Positions 29,364-38,544 of a stretch of 64,000 bases of DNA are shown here, one piece after another. Origin of the DNA: Ruminococcus sp. AF41-9. GTDB taxonomy: Bacteria; Bacillota; Clostridia; Lachnospirales; Lachnospiraceae. Positions within the stretch are counted from its first letter, which is position 1. The number at the start of each line of letters is the position of its first letter. Where the stretch lies: the NCBI RefSeq assembly GCF_003477525.1, contig NZ_QUDO01000003.1, positions 1 through 64,000 of the forward strand, written 5' to 3'. The notes beneath the pieces were generated by a model. The model was not told the origin of the DNA. It did no database searches and was given only the letters and a program-made list of their open reading frames with translations. The position numbers were made by a program, and so were the translations under genes.

Positions 29364-30658
29364 TTATTTTCCGTATACACGGATAATCGTGGAAATTTTG
29401 CGTACAGAATCTCTGTTTCTGATTTCTTCGATTGCTGTGCGGAAGTCACCCTCTCTTACTTTCTCTGTGATCACAACAATTTCTGCGCAGCCTTCTACTT
29501 TGGTATCTTTCTGAATGATCTGGGCTACACTGACCTGATATTTGGCAAAGATAGCTGTCATCTCAGCCAGAACACCGCAGCGGTCCTCTACTTTCAGGCG
29601 GAGGAAATAACGGTTATGGGTATTTTCCATCTTTTTAACCGGAATCTCTTTGTAGCAGGTGCATCCAATCCTTCCGCAGCATCCGATCAGAATGTTGCGG
29701 ACAATGTCAAAGATATCTCCCACTACTGCGCTGGCTGTCGGAAGTTCTCCTGCACCTCTTCCGAAGAACATCGCATCTTCCACCGCGTCTCCATGTACAA
29801 ATACTGCATTGTAGGAATCATTGACTGTTGCAAGCGGATGAGAGCTTGGAATCAGCATCGGGCATACATATGCTTCGATTCCGTCCTCTGTATTTCTTGC
29901 AACGCCGAGAAGTTTGATATCGCGTCCCATCTCTTTTGCATAGCGGATATCCTTGGAAGTGATCTTGGCAATTCCTTCTGTATAAACATCATTGAATACT
30001 ACACGGGAATTAAAGGCAACAGATGCCAGAATTGCGACTTTACGTCCTGCATCCAGCCTTCGATATCTGCGGTAGGGTCTGCCTCCGCATAGCCAAGCTC
30101 TGTGGCAAGTGCCAGGGCATCTTTAAATTCCATCCCTTCCTGAGTCATCTTTGTCAGAATAAAGTTCGTGGTACCGTTTACGATTCCCATCACTTCTGTC
30201 ATATGGTTTCCTGCCAGACACTGTTTCAGTGGCCGGATGATCGGAATTCCGCCTGCAACAGCAGCTTCGAACAGGAAATCTACCTTATTATTATGTGCTG
30301 CTTCCAGTAATTCATGTCCATGTACTGCGATCAGATCTTTATTTGCAGATACCACATGTTTTCCTGCATTTAAAGCCTGAAGGATGTAGTCTCTCGCCGG
30401 ATTGATTCCGCCGATCAGTTCGATGACAATCTCAATTTCCGGATCATTGACGATTTCTTCCCACTGGTTGGTCAGCAGAGCTGTGTCTCCGAGCTTTGCA
30501 GCAGCCTTTTCTATATTTCTTACAAGAATTTTTGTGATTTCTACTTTGCAGCCGATTTTGGCTGTCATTTCTTCTTCCTGATTTTTCAGAACTTTATACA
30601 CGCCTGTTCCTACTGTTCCAAGTCCCAGCAGTGCGGCTTTGATGACTCTTTCACTCAT
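29364..30658 (-). CDS. hom: Homoserine dehydrogenase, frame broken by one missing base near 30056
   Basis: Reduces aspartate semialdehyde to homoserine for threonine and methionine synthesis. The NAD(P)-binding start AALLGLGTVGTGVYKVL and the catalytic GIVNGTTNFILTKM are in the first part; after ADPTADIEG the frame breaks. One C added at about 30056 gives GLDAGRKVAILASVAFNSRVVFND and joins the second part, which ends in an ACT domain (EDRCGVLAEMTAIFAKYQVS), the usual site of feedback control by threonine. The restored length is 431 residues, normal for the family. Confidence 0.92.
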
Positions 30659-30790
30659 TTTCCAGGATTCCCCTTTCTTATCTGGTACCAGTGCACCGAA
30701 TCAGGCAGATAAAAGCATCTTTTTCGCTGCCTGATCCGGTGAAACTTTCCGGTAATTCTGTAGATGATTTTTATAGTAGGGCAGAATTGG

Positions 30791-31102
30791 CTATTTGTCA
30801 AGTTTGTCTCTCTGTTTCCTTAAAATTTCATTCTCAATGGAAAGTTCCTCATTCTGCTTCATCAAAAGCTCATTCAATCCTTCCTGTTCTTTCAGTCTTT
30901 TATCCGTTCTGGCAAAACACCACCAGTAACCCCAGGGTAATACCGCTGCCCCGACGCTGATAAGTGCACATATTATGACATAATTCCGTGTTTTTCCTTC
31001 CAGTGCCGCTGCAGATGCGCCGGAAACCAGTCCGTAAAACAATCCTGCTCCAACGAATACCGTCACACTCACCGCCAGTATTATTCTTAATATCTTTGCC
31101 AT
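30791..31102 (-). CDS. Small membrane protein with C-terminal coiled coil
   Basis: Not recognised. 103 residues: two hydrophobic helices (about 6-28 and 42-60, the second containing WGYWWCFA), then a charged heptad-like tail (LKEQEGLNELLMKQNEELSI-ENEILRKQRDKLDK) that should form a coiled coil in the cytoplasm. It lies upstream of hom; a strong inverted repeat (about 30692-30738, ACCGGATCAGGCAG against CTGCCTGATTCGGT) sits between the two. Confidence 0.6.
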   Translation of the reverse strand: MAKILRIILAVSVTVFVGAGLFYGLVSGASAAALEGKTRNYVIICALISVGAAVLPWGYWWCFARTDKRLKEQEGLNELLMKQNEELSIENEILRKQRDKLDK

Positions 31103-31245
31103 CTCACACTGCCCTCCCTGTTTATGCTTTTTTATGATTTTTCAGGTCTTTCATAAGCATAGTGTCCTTATAAAGACACTATTATATGCACCATTTTACC
31201 CTTATTATCAGGGTATATCAAGAACAAAATGGACGGTTATTACAA

Positions 31246-31467
31246 ATGATAAGTTACGACAAATTCTGGAAAACAATGAAGGAGCGCGGAATCACGCAGT
31301 ATGATCTGTATACCTGCTATGGCATCCGCCGTTCTCTGCTGGATAAGCTCCGCCATAACCTGAATATCGAAATTTACACTCTTGACAACCTCTGTTCTAT
31401 TCTTCACTGTGACTTCGGAGATATTGTGGAACATATCCCGGATGAAGATGAAAATATTTCTGAATAA
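31246..31467 (+). CDS. Small XRE/Cro-type helix-turn-helix regulator
   Basis: A 73-residue DNA-binding protein of the YozG-like type: MISYDKFWKTMKERGITQYDLYTCYGIRRSLLDKLRHN forms the helix-turn-helix, and LDNLCSILHCDFGDIVEHIPDE closes the fold. I choose the ATG at 31246; the frame is open back to 31186 but that part looks unlike the family. Targets unknown. A terminator follows. Confidence 0.75.
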   Translation: MISYDKFWKTMKERGITQYDLYTCYGIRRSLLDKLRHNLNIEIYTLDNLCSILHCDFGDIVEHIPDEDENISE

Positions 31468-31807
31468 GAAATCATTCCTTCCAATGAAGAATATGCTAAT
31501 CTTATTACTGCTTGCCTTCAGGCAGTAATTTTATTTTTCTGTTGTCATGTAACAGGTTGTTTGTTCTGCTCTCAAAAGGAACATTTTGTACTATTTCAAT
31601 TTTCACATATGCCATATCTCTGACCCGAACCGGTAAATCTCTCATTTCCGCAACTCCGGAAATTCATATTTAACCTGTAATTTTTTGTAAAAACCTGACA
31701 ATTTTTGGACCGTTTATGTTATACTTTTTATAGTTATGATATTTCTCATAATAATTTTCAAAGATGCCTTATAGCTATAATTTTTTCACGAAAGGAATGT
31801 AACCTGT
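31468..31807. other. Intergenic region with XRE terminator and FAD-gene promoter area
   Basis: A terminator hairpin at 31504-31530 (TTACTGC against GCAGTAA) is followed by a T-rich run to about 31540. Near the right end TGACAA (about 31696) and TATACT (about 31720) are spaced 18 bases apart and could be the promoter for the FAD gene. GAAAGGAATG before 31808 is its ribosome site. No gene is seen. Confidence 0.55.
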
Positions 31808-33178
31808 ATGAAATATGATGTGGTAATTATCGGAGCCGGACCAGGAGGAATTTTTTCCGCCTATGAGCTGATGGAACAGAACAAAGATCTCAAAATTGCA
31901 GTTTTCGAAGAAGGAAATCCTCTGGACAAAAGACACTGTCCGATTGACGGAAAGAAAGTAAAAACCTGTATCAAATGTAAAACCTGTGCGATCATGAGCG
32001 GTTTCGGCGGTGCCGGTGCTTTCTCTGATGGCAAATATAACATCACCAACGATTTCGGCGGTACTCTCTATGAACATATCGGTAAAAAGGAAGCGCTGGA
32101 TCTGATGCGTTATGTAGATGAGATCAATGTCGCTTACGGCGGCCAGGATACAAAAATGTATTCCACAGCCGGCACTAAGTTCAAAAAACTGTGTATGCAG
32201 AATAAACTGAAACTTCTGGATGCATCTGTACGTCATCTTGGAACAGACATCAATTACGTTGTTCTGGAAAATATTTATGCAAAATTAAAAGAGCATGTTG
32301 ATTTCTATTTCAATACACCGGTAGAACGTCTGGAGCTTCTGGATGATGGTTATCGTATTATCACCAAAGACGGTGCAACTGACTGCCGCAAATGTATCGT
32401 TTCTGTCGGACGAAGCGGAAGTAAATGGATGGAACAGGTCTGTAAGGAACTGGATATCCCGACCAAATCCAACCGTGTGGATCTGGGTGTCCGCGTGGAA
32501 CTTCCTGCAGTTATCTTCTCCCACCTGACAGATGAACTTTATGAGAGCAAAATTGTCTACAGAACAGAAAAATTTGAAGATAATGTAAGAACTTTCTGTA
32601 TGAATCCTTATGGTATCGTTGTAAACGAAAATACCAACGGTATTGTTACAGCTAACGGCCACAGCTATGAGGACCCATCCAAGCAGACAGAAAACACCAA
32701 TTTTGCCCTTCTGGTAGCAAAACATTTTTCCGAGCCGTTCAAGGACAGCAACGGATACGGTGAAAGCATTGCCCGTCTTTCCAATATGCTGGGCGGCGGC
32801 GTTATCGTACAGCGTTTCGGTGACCTTGTCCGCGGAAGAAGAAGTACGGTTGCACGTATTGAAGAAGGTATGGTACGTCCTACTCTGGCAGCAACTCCGG
32901 GTGACCTGAGCCTTGTTCTTCCAAAACGTATTCTGGACGGTATCATTGAAATGATTTATGCTCTGGATAAAATCGCTCCGGGAACTGCAAACGACGATAC
33001 TCTTCTGTATGGTGTAGAAGTTAAATTCTACAATATGGAAGTTGAAATTGACGAAAACCTGGAAAGCCGATATAAGGGTCTGTATATCATCGGTGACGGC
33101 AGTGGTGTTACGCATTCTCTTTCCCACGCTTCTGCCAGCGGTGTTTATGTAGCACGCCAGATCGTGGAAAATCTGTAA
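31808..33178 (+). CDS. FAD-dependent oxidoreductase (NAD(P)/FAD-binding, COG2509-like)
   Basis: A 456-residue flavoprotein. The dinucleotide-binding motif is at the very start (YDVVIIGAGPGGIFSAYEL), followed by a cysteine group (CPIDGKKVKTCIKCKTCAIM) and GFGGAGAFSDGK, all typical of this uncharacterised dehydrogenase family found widely in Firmicutes. The C-terminal FAD motif is GLYIIGDGSGVTHSLSHA. The reaction is unknown. It is a single gene between two terminators. Confidence 0.85.
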   Translation: MKYDVVIIGAGPGGIFSAYELMEQNKDLKIAVFEEGNPLDKRHCPIDGKKVKTCIKCKTCAIMSGFGGAGAFSDGKYNITNDFGGTLYEHIGKKEALDLMRYVDEINVAYGGQDTKMYSTAGTKFKKLCMQNKLKLLDASVRHLGTDINYVVLENIYAKLKEHVDFYFNTPVERLELLDDGYRIITKDGATDCRKCIVSVGRSGSKWMEQVCKELDIPTKSNRVDLGVRVELPAVIFSHLTDELYESKIVYRTEKFEDNVRTFCMNPYGIVVNENTNGIVTANGHSYEDPSKQTENTNFALLVAKHFSEPFKDSNGYGESIARLSNMLGGGVIVQRFGDLVRGRRSTVARIEEGMVRPTLAATPGDLSLVLPKRILDGIIEMIYALDKIAPGTANDDTLLYGVEVKFYNMEVEIDENLESRYKGLYIIGDGSGVTHSLSHASASGVYVARQIVENL

Positions 33179-33251
33179 TTTAACCGCGTCAGGCAAGCAG
33201 CAAATCGGATGCTTTTATACGCTTGACTTGCTCCAAATCAGGCAGCAAAAA

Positions 33252-33320
33252 ACAGGATTTCAGTTCTGAAAGTATTCTTAAATGAAGCTCTTTGGAATCT
33301 GAAATCCTGTCTTTATCTTT
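33252..33320 (+). terminator. Terminator after the FAD gene
   Basis: Stem ACAGGATTTCAG against CTGAAATCCTGT with a long loop, followed by CTTTATCTTTTCTT. It is preceded (33180-33245) by a degenerate copy of the dispersed repeat family. Confidence 0.65.
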
Positions 33321-33415
33321 TCTTAATTCTTAGCTGTCTGCTTTTATCTTTTATATTTTAACCAAACCAGGCAAGTAGTGAAACTGATTATGAATACTCA
33401 CCTGACTCTATCTGC

Positions 33416-33889
33416 TTACGCTTTATGATATGCCATCCATTTATCTGTACCAAGGCGTTCAAAGGAACCGCAGTACTGAAATCCACATTTTTCCAGCAGT
33501 TTCTGCATGGGGATATTATCTCTGTAAGTATCCATTCTGAGGTTTGGTATCTGAGAATACGCCCAGTCCAGGCAGTAAGATGCTGCTCCTTTTATGATTC
33601 CTGTCGATGCCACTCTGTGGACAACCGCATATGGCTCGTCATTCAGCCATTTACCGTTAATCTGTCCGTATTCCTCATCTTCGTCCTTTTTATAATAGAA
33701 AACACAGGCGATCTGATTCTCTGCCATGCACAGATACATGTCATCCAGATCCTGTTCGATCAGTTCCCGTGACGGATAGTCATCTCCCCACTGATCTTTG
33801 TTGCCGTTCTCACGCATAAATGCTTTTGCATTCTCATAAATCTGCATAATCTGGTCTAAATCCTGCGCAGATGCTTTTCTTATTTCCAT
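33416..33889 (-). CDS. GNAT-family N-acetyltransferase
   Basis: A 157-residue acetyl-CoA-dependent transferase. The fold is recognisable by the start MEIRKASAQDLDQIMQIYENA, the core strand PYAVVHRVASTGIIKGAASYCLDWA (acetyl-CoA loop, degenerate) and the ending MQKLLEKCGFQYCGSF. Substrate unknown. Degenerate copies of the dispersed repeat lie just downstream (33361-33415). Confidence 0.85.
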   Translation of the reverse strand: MEIRKASAQDLDQIMQIYENAKAFMRENGNKDQWGDDYPSRELIEQDLDDMYLCMAENQIACVFYYKKDEDEEYGQINGKWLNDEPYAVVHRVASTGIIKGAASYCLDWAYSQIPNLRMDTYRDNIPMQKLLEKCGFQYCGSFERLGTDKWMAYHKA

Positions 33890-33970
33890 GAAGTAGTTCC
33901 TTTTCTCTGTTATTTTCTTTATTATTTTGTATGTTATTCTGTCTTTCTGTTGTTTTTTATCTTTTTCCTT

Positions 33971-35131
33971 CTATTTTTGAAATTTTCTCGTCAGGAGACA
34001 GACTGTCTCACAGTGATCTGTGAAACTGAACATATCAACCGGCTGTATTTTTCTTGCATCATAGCCGTGCTTTGTAAGATATTCCAGATCTCTTGCAAGT
34101 GTTTCCGGGCCACAGGATACATAGACGATTTTAGATGGATTCAGGGTAACCACTGAGGACATAAATTTTTTGTCACTTCCTGTACGCGGAGGGTCCATAA
34201 ATACTACATCTGCATGTTCGCCCTCTGCTGCCATCGCTTCCATAAATTCACCGGCATCCCCCTGATAGAAATGGGCATTTGTGATTTTGTTTTCTTTTGC
34301 ATTCAGCTTTGCATCGTGAACAGCATCCGGATTTAATTCTACTCCGATCACAGTTTTTGCCTTCTTTGCAGCTACCAGTCCGATGGTTCCAATTCCACAA
34401 TATGCATCGATCACAGTTTCTTTTCTTCCCAATCCGGCATATTCAATGGCTGTCTGATAGAGAATTTCTGTCTGTACCGGGTTTACCTGATAGAAAGACT
34501 GTGGGGAAATACGGAAAGAGCAGCCGCACAGGGTATCACGGATAAATCCTTTACCATAAATGACAATATCACGTTCTCCGAGTACCATACTGGTTTTCTT
34601 ATCGTTGACGTTGAGGACTACTGTGGTGATCTGCGGAAATTTTTTGCGCAGTGCTTTTACAAAATTATTCTTGGACGGAAATACCGGAGATGCCACTACA
34701 AGAACTACCATAATCTCGTTGGTTGCAAAACCTCTGCGCACCAGGACATGGCGGAGAAGCCCGTAACCGGTATCTTCATCATATGTTTTGATTTTAAAAG
34801 ATTTCAGCATATCTCTGATGGCACGGATAATTTCCTGGCTGATCTTATCTTCGATCAGACATTCTTCCACTGAAACTACTTTGTGAGTTTTTGCCTCATA
34901 AGTACCACAGATGATATTTCCTTTTCTGTCCCTGTCAAATACTGCATGTACTTTATTTCTGTAATAGTATGGATCTTCCATCCCGATAATCGGTTTTACA
35001 TTTCCGAATTTCTTCAGAAGTTTATTCATTTTCTTCTGCTTGGCTGCAAGCTGTTCCTGATAGGATACGCCCTGATACTGACAGCCGCCGCACTTTTTTG
35101 ACACTGTACATTTTTTTATTGTTTCTTCCAT
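33971..35131 (-). CDS. rlmD: 23S rRNA (uracil-C5)-methyltransferase, RlmD/RlmCD family
   Basis: A 386-residue SAM-dependent enzyme that makes 5-methyluridine in 23S rRNA. An iron-sulfur cysteine group lies near the start (CTVSKKCGGCQY), the SAM site reads DAYCGIGTIGLVAAKKA, and the catalytic motifs are VVFMDPPRTGSDKKF and KIVYVSCGPETLARDL. It lacks the N-terminal TRAM domain found in longer family members, a normal short form in Clostridia. The exact target position (747 or 1939 in E. coli numbering) cannot be told from sequence. Confidence 0.88.
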   Translation of the reverse strand: MEETIKKCTVSKKCGGCQYQGVSYQEQLAAKQKKMNKLLKKFGNVKPIIGMEDPYYYRNKVHAVFDRDRKGNIICGTYEAKTHKVVSVEECLIEDKISQEIIRAIRDMLKSFKIKTYDEDTGYGLLRHVLVRRGFATNEIMVVLVVASPVFPSKNNFVKALRKKFPQITTVVLNVNDKKTSMVLGERDIVIYGKGFIRDTLCGCSFRISPQSFYQVNPVQTEILYQTAIEYAGLGRKETVIDAYCGIGTIGLVAAKKAKTVIGVELNPDAVHDAKLNAKENKITNAHFYQGDAGEFMEAMAAEGEHADVVFMDPPRTGSDKKFMSSVVTLNPSKIVYVSCGPETLARDLEYLTKHGYDARKIQPVDMFSFTDHCETVCLLTRKFQK

Positions 35132-35215
35132 GATTTTCTGACCTGCTTTCTGTTTGCTGTTATTTCAGGTTTATTTTTACCTGGTTATTATAACAGTGAA
35201 AACCTGCCCGTGCAA

Positions 35216-35461
35216 TCAGATAGAATCAATTCTGTTCCTTAATTTCAGCATTTTCTGATCCAGTGCCGCAATTTCATCCGAATAACTTTTCAGTTCTTTT
35301 CCCACTTTGTCTGCCCCTTTTACGTCTTTCTTATAGAGAAGCTGATATTCCAGCACAGACCAGAAATCCATGGCAGTTGTCCGGATCTGAATTTCCACCG
35401 TCCGGTTTTCTGTTCTGTCACCGATATTTTGACAGTCTGGGGATAAAAGAAGCCTCTTCAC
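35216..35461 (-). pseudogene. Remnant of a GTP pyrophosphokinase (RelA/SpoT synthetase) gene
   Basis: The frame encodes only the end of a small (p)ppGpp synthetase: RTVEIQIRTTAMDFWSVLEY, then a C-terminal helix (LDQKMLKLRNRIDSI). The E-IQIRT-AMDFW segment is the conserved end of the nucleotidyl-transferase fold; everything before it, including the G-loop and catalytic residues, is missing. The sequence upstream is repeat DNA, not coding, so this is a 5-prime deletion, not one of the single-base breaks seen elsewhere. It lies 84 bases before the rRNA methyltransferase gene. Confidence 0.75.
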
Positions 35462-35496
35462 TGCTTATTATTTTCTCGAAATTGGCGTAAGGGATT

Positions 35497-35671
35497 TACC
35501 TGATCCGGGTCAAGCGGATATTCGCAATCCGCTTCGCTACTTGCTCATAACCAAATAACTGCTCCGCAGTTTATCAGAAAGAGCTTGCACTCTTCCTGAT
35601 ACAAGCAAGTCCCCACCCACTGCTTATTGCTTTTCGCAATTGAAGCAGGGGACTTACTTGATTTGGTTAAA
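35497..35671. repeat. Cluster of palindromic (REP-like) repeat elements
   Basis: Three hairpins in a row: AAGCGGAT-ATTCGC-AATCCGCTT at about 35512; ATCAGAAAGAG against CTCTTCCTGAT at about 35574; and a large nested one at about 35602-35660 in which CAAG-AAGTCCCC pairs with GGGGACTT-CTTG and CTGCTTATTGC pairs with GCAATTGAAGCAG. The last 39 bases (35633-35671) recur exactly at 50525-50563. The first hairpin recurs at 21509 and, more weakly, at 8800 and 33366. Confidence 0.75.
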
Positions 35672-35844
35672 TGCAAAAGTAAAGTCGAAAAATAAGATAT
35701 TCTGTCGGAATGTTTTTCAGGATTTATAGAGAAATCTGTAGACGCTTGTAGAAAAATATGGTATACTTCGTACATACAAATGAAACAGAGAAAAGAAATA
35801 TTACAATTTACTTCTCTCAGAAATACTTTTTACAGAAAAACCAT

Positions 35845-36023
35845 TCAAAGCACGAAAGAAGCCTGAAACACAAGAGAGCTCTGAAAAACCAAAGAATTTT
35901 AAGATACAAAAGAATTTCAAAATACCAAAGAACTACAAAGTACAAAAAATTCTGAAATACAAAAGAACTCTGAAATGTAAAAAAACTTTAAAGTACAAAA
36001 GACTGTTAAAACACAAAAGATAT
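35845..36023 (+). repeat. Ten-unit 18-base tandem repeat, may encode a basic hexapeptide repeat
   Basis: Ten successive units of 18 bases (unit six has 17), following the pattern (CTG/TTA)-AA(A/G)-(C/T)AC-AAA-AGA-xxx. Read in one frame they give units such as SKHERS, LKHKRA, LKNQRI, LRYKRI, SKYQRT, LKYKRT and LKHKRY. Leucine is kept through CTG and TTA changes and lysine through AAA and AAG, which favours a coding origin. The frame shifts by one in unit six at an A6 run (35944-35949). An upstream ATG at 35780 (MKQRKEILQF) joins only if another A is added near 35836; ATG at 35758 is in frame but overlaps the -10 box. No ribosome site is seen, and the frame runs on past the terminator. It may instead be a repeat-containing RNA. 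Confidence 0.5.
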
Positions 36024-36111
36024 ATTTCAGAAAGTTACACAAAGGATTTTATCAGAACTACAAAAGATAACTTACGAATGAAAAGCCAGTATAAATATGC
36101 AAATGACAGCG

Positions 36112-36146
36112 GACAGTTTCTCTATGAGGGACTGTCTTTTATTTTT
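36112..36146 (+). terminator. Terminator after the 18-base tandem repeat
   Basis: Stem GACAGTTTC against GGGACTGTC (two G-T pairs), loop TCTATGA, then TTTTATTTTT. It points along the plus strand, although no recognised plus-strand gene precedes it, which supports a real transcript across the repeat block. Confidence 0.7.
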
Positions 36147-36179
36147 AACCATCATCACATAAAACATATAAATAATATA

Positions 36180-36207
36180 GCTCCCTGCCAGAAAACCAGC
36201 AGGGAGC
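36180..36207 (-). terminator. Terminator after tpiA
   Basis: A perfect 9-pair GC-rich stem, GCTCCCTGC against GCAGGGAGC, with a 10-base loop, followed on the minus strand by TATATTATTTATATG. It lies about 58 bases after the tpiA stop. Confidence 0.75.
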
Positions 36208-36264
36208 TTCCGTTTGGACACAAAGATTATCTGTTTATAATCTGTTTTTATTTATATCGCATTC

Positions 36265-37013
36265 TTATTTGTAGTTTACGATGTTTCCGAAATCAGCTTT
36301 CAGAGATGCTCCACCAACAAGTCCACCGTCGATATCGTTCTGAACGAATAAGTCAGGAGCTGTTGCAGGATTTACAGATCCGCCGTACTGGATACGGATT
36401 GCTTCTGCTGTTGCTTCGTCATAGATTTCAGCGATGCATGCACGGATACCGGCGCATACTTCCTGAGCCTGCTCAGTTGTAGCTGTTTTACCTGTTCCGA
36501 TTGCCCAGATTGGCTCGTAAGCGATAACTGCTGTCTTAGCCTGATCTGCTGTAACACCCTGGAATCCAACTTTAACCTGCTGACGGATGAAATCCATTGT
36601 CACGCCCTGCTCTCTCTGAGTAAGAGTTTCGCCACAGCACATGATAGGTGTGATTCCGTGTTCGAAAGCTTTAAGGATTTTCTTGTTAACATCTTCGTTT
36701 GTTTCTCCGAAGTATTCTCTTCTTTCAGAATGTCCGAGAACAACGTATTTAACGCCTGCATCTACGAGCATTGCAGGAGAGATTTCGCCTGTGTATGCAC
36801 CTTTTTCTTCGAAGTACATATTCTCAGCGCCAACCTGGATGTTTGTTCCTTTAGCAGCTCTACAACCGGGATAATGTCAATTGCAGGTACGCAGAATACA
36901 ACATCAACTTCGTCGTTTACTACTAATGGTTTTAATGTTTCTACTAATTTAACTGCTTCGCTTGGTGTCATGTTCATTTTCCAGTTACCAGCGATAATTT
37001 TCTTTCTTGCCAT
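36265..37013 (-). CDS. tpiA: Triosephosphate isomerase, frame broken by one missing base near 36848
   Basis: Interconverts dihydroxyacetone phosphate and glyceraldehyde 3-phosphate. The first part ([15 protein letters not shown], with the catalytic lysine in NWKMN) reads from 37013; the second part ([20 protein letters not shown], catalytic histidine in [10 protein letters not shown], glutamate in [13 protein letters not shown], and IQYGGSVNP) reads in another frame. One G added at about 36848 restores [18 protein letters not shown] and 249 residues, the normal length. It is the third gene after gap and pgk. Very unlikely to be a true loss. Confidence 0.95.
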
Positions 37014-37075
37014 AATGAGTTTATCTCCTTAGTGTCCCTTTCGGACGTATATTTATATGGTAACACCATATCTGC

Positions 37076-37170
37076 TAAATTCAGGCTTCGCCTGCGGCTC
37101 ACTTTCATTAAGCAGACAGGTGGGCTTTCACATTAAATTCGGTCTGCGCCTGCGGTTTGACCTTATTAAG
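37076..37170. repeat. Two related 37-base repeats between pgk and tpiA
   Basis: Direct repeats at 37076-37112 and 37134-37170, both starting TAAATTC, sharing the core CGCCTGCGG and ending ATTAAG; about 27 of 37 positions agree by eye. Each core is GC-rich and can fold (AGGC-TTC-GCCT in the first copy). They fill the spacer between two glycolytic genes. Confidence 0.6.
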
Positions 37171-37184
37171 TGTTTAATGCCTGC

Positions 37185-38378
37185 CTATTTATCGTTTGCT
37201 GCTGCAACACCCGGAAGTTCTTTTCCTTCCAGGAATTCAAGAGATGCACCGCCACCTGTGGAGATGTGTGTCATCTTGTCGCCATAGCCAAGGATATTAA
37301 CTGCTGCTGCAGAATCACCACCACCGATGATTGTTGTAGCGTCTGTGTCAGCAAGTGCTTTGGCAACAGCTTCTGTACCATGAGCGAAGTTCGGCATTTC
37401 GAAGCAGCCCATCGGTCCGTTCCATACAACTGTCTTGGCATCTTTTACAGCATCAGAGAAAAGTTTCTCTGTTTCAGGTCCGATATCCATTCCTTCCCAT
37501 CCGTCCGGAATCTCACCACGTTTTACAACCTGGATATTGCAGTCATTAGAGAAGTCATCACCGATTCTGTTATCTACAGGAAGAAGAAGTTTTACGCCTT
37601 TTTCTTCTGCTTTCTTCATCATGTCTAATGCATACTGAAGATAATCATCCTCGCAGAGGGATTTTCCGATATGTCCGCCCATTGCTTTGGAGAATGTATA
37701 AGACATACCACCACCGATGATCAGAGTATCTACTTTATCAAGAAGGTTATTGATTACAGAGATCTTGCTGGAAACCTTAGCTCCGCCAAGGATAGCAACG
37801 AACGGTCTCTCAGGATTGTTAACTGCATTTCCGAGGAAGTCGATTTCTTTCTGCATTAAGTAACCAACAACTGCTGTATCAACATATTTGGTTACGCCAA
37901 CGTTAGAGCAGTGTGCTCTGTGTGCAGTACCGAATGCATCGTTTACGAATACATCGCAAAGAGAAGCGAGTTCTTTGCTGAATTCGTCTCCGTTCTTTGT
38001 CTCTTCTGCACGGTAACGTGTGTTCTCAAGTAAGATAATGTCTCCATCTTTCATCTCAGCTACTGCTGCTTTTGCATTTGGTCCAACTACTTCCGGATCT
38101 GCTGCAAATTTAACTTCCTGTCCTAATAATTCGGAAAGGCGAACTGCAACTGGTGCAAGAGATAATTCCGGTTTCGGTTCTCCCTTCGGTTTACCAAGGT
38201 GAGAGCAAAGGATAATTTTTCCGCCGTCTGCAACAAGTTTCTTGATTGTAGGAAGAGCTGCTACCAGACGGTTCTCATCTGTAATTTTTCCATCCTGAAG
38301 CGGAACATTGAAGTCACATCTTACAAGAACTTTTTTGCCTTTTACATTGATATCATCAACAGATTTTTTGTTCAGCAT
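37185..38378 (-). CDS. pgk: Phosphoglycerate kinase
   Basis: A 397-residue glycolytic enzyme that makes ATP from 1,3-bisphosphoglycerate. The substrate-binding start [33 protein letters not shown], the hinge [12 protein letters not shown] and the nucleotide-binding end [12 protein letters not shown] are all present. The length is normal. It lies between gap and tpiA on the same strand; the terminator after gap suggests part of the pgk transcription starts in the gap-pgk spacer. Confidence 0.97.
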   Translation of the reverse strand: MLNKKSVDDINVKGKKVLVRCDFNVPLQDGKITDENRLVAALPTIKKLVADGGKIILCSHLGKPKGEPKPELSLAPVAVRLSELLGQEVKFAADPEVVGPNAKAAVAEMKDGDIILLENTRYRAEETKNGDEFSKELASLCDVFVNDAFGTAHRAHCSNVGVTKYVDTAVVGYLMQKEIDFLGNAVNNPERPFVAILGGAKVSSKISVINNLLDKVDTLIIGGGMSYTFSKAMGGHIGKSLCEDDYLQYALDMMKKAEEKGVKLLLPVDNRIGDDFSNDCNIQVVKRGEIPDGWEGMDIGPETEKLFSDAVKDAKTVVWNGPMGCFEMPNFAHGTEAVAKALADTDATTIIGGGDSAAAVNILGYGDKMTHISTGGGASLEFLEGKELPGVAAANDK

Positions 38379-38544
38379 TTGTGGTGCCTCCTTAATAATA
38401 TTCTTTGAATGTTACTGTATATTTGTGGACAGCAACATATAATTTCTGTACAACCTGCCTGACCGGCTGGCGGCAGATATGCAGATTGCTCAGACAACAT
38501 CAGCAGGAACTGCCGCTGACAGTTCCTCACAGATGTATAGCGAC

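Larger units (their letters stand above)
35462..36264. other. Long repeat-rich intergenic block
   Basis: An 803-base region without an assignable gene. From left to right: three nested palindromic repeats (35497-35671), a plausible plus-strand promoter (TAGACG at 35739, TATACT at 35762, 17-base gap), a ten-unit 18-base tandem repeat (35845-36023), a plus-strand terminator (36112-36146) and the tpiA terminator (36180-36207). The promoter and terminator frame the tandem repeat as one transcription unit. Confidence 0.6.

Noticed and set aside
30659-30790. Possible T-box or attenuator ahead of hom
   Set aside because: A strong inverted repeat and a TGGTACCA word are present, but the T-box core (GGTGGTACCGCG) and a terminator T run are not. 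More likely a plain hairpin after the upstream gene.
36078-36482. A plus-strand frame running on from the 18-base repeat
   Set aside because: It crosses a terminator and then lies antisense to tpiA; only the repeat part is of interest.
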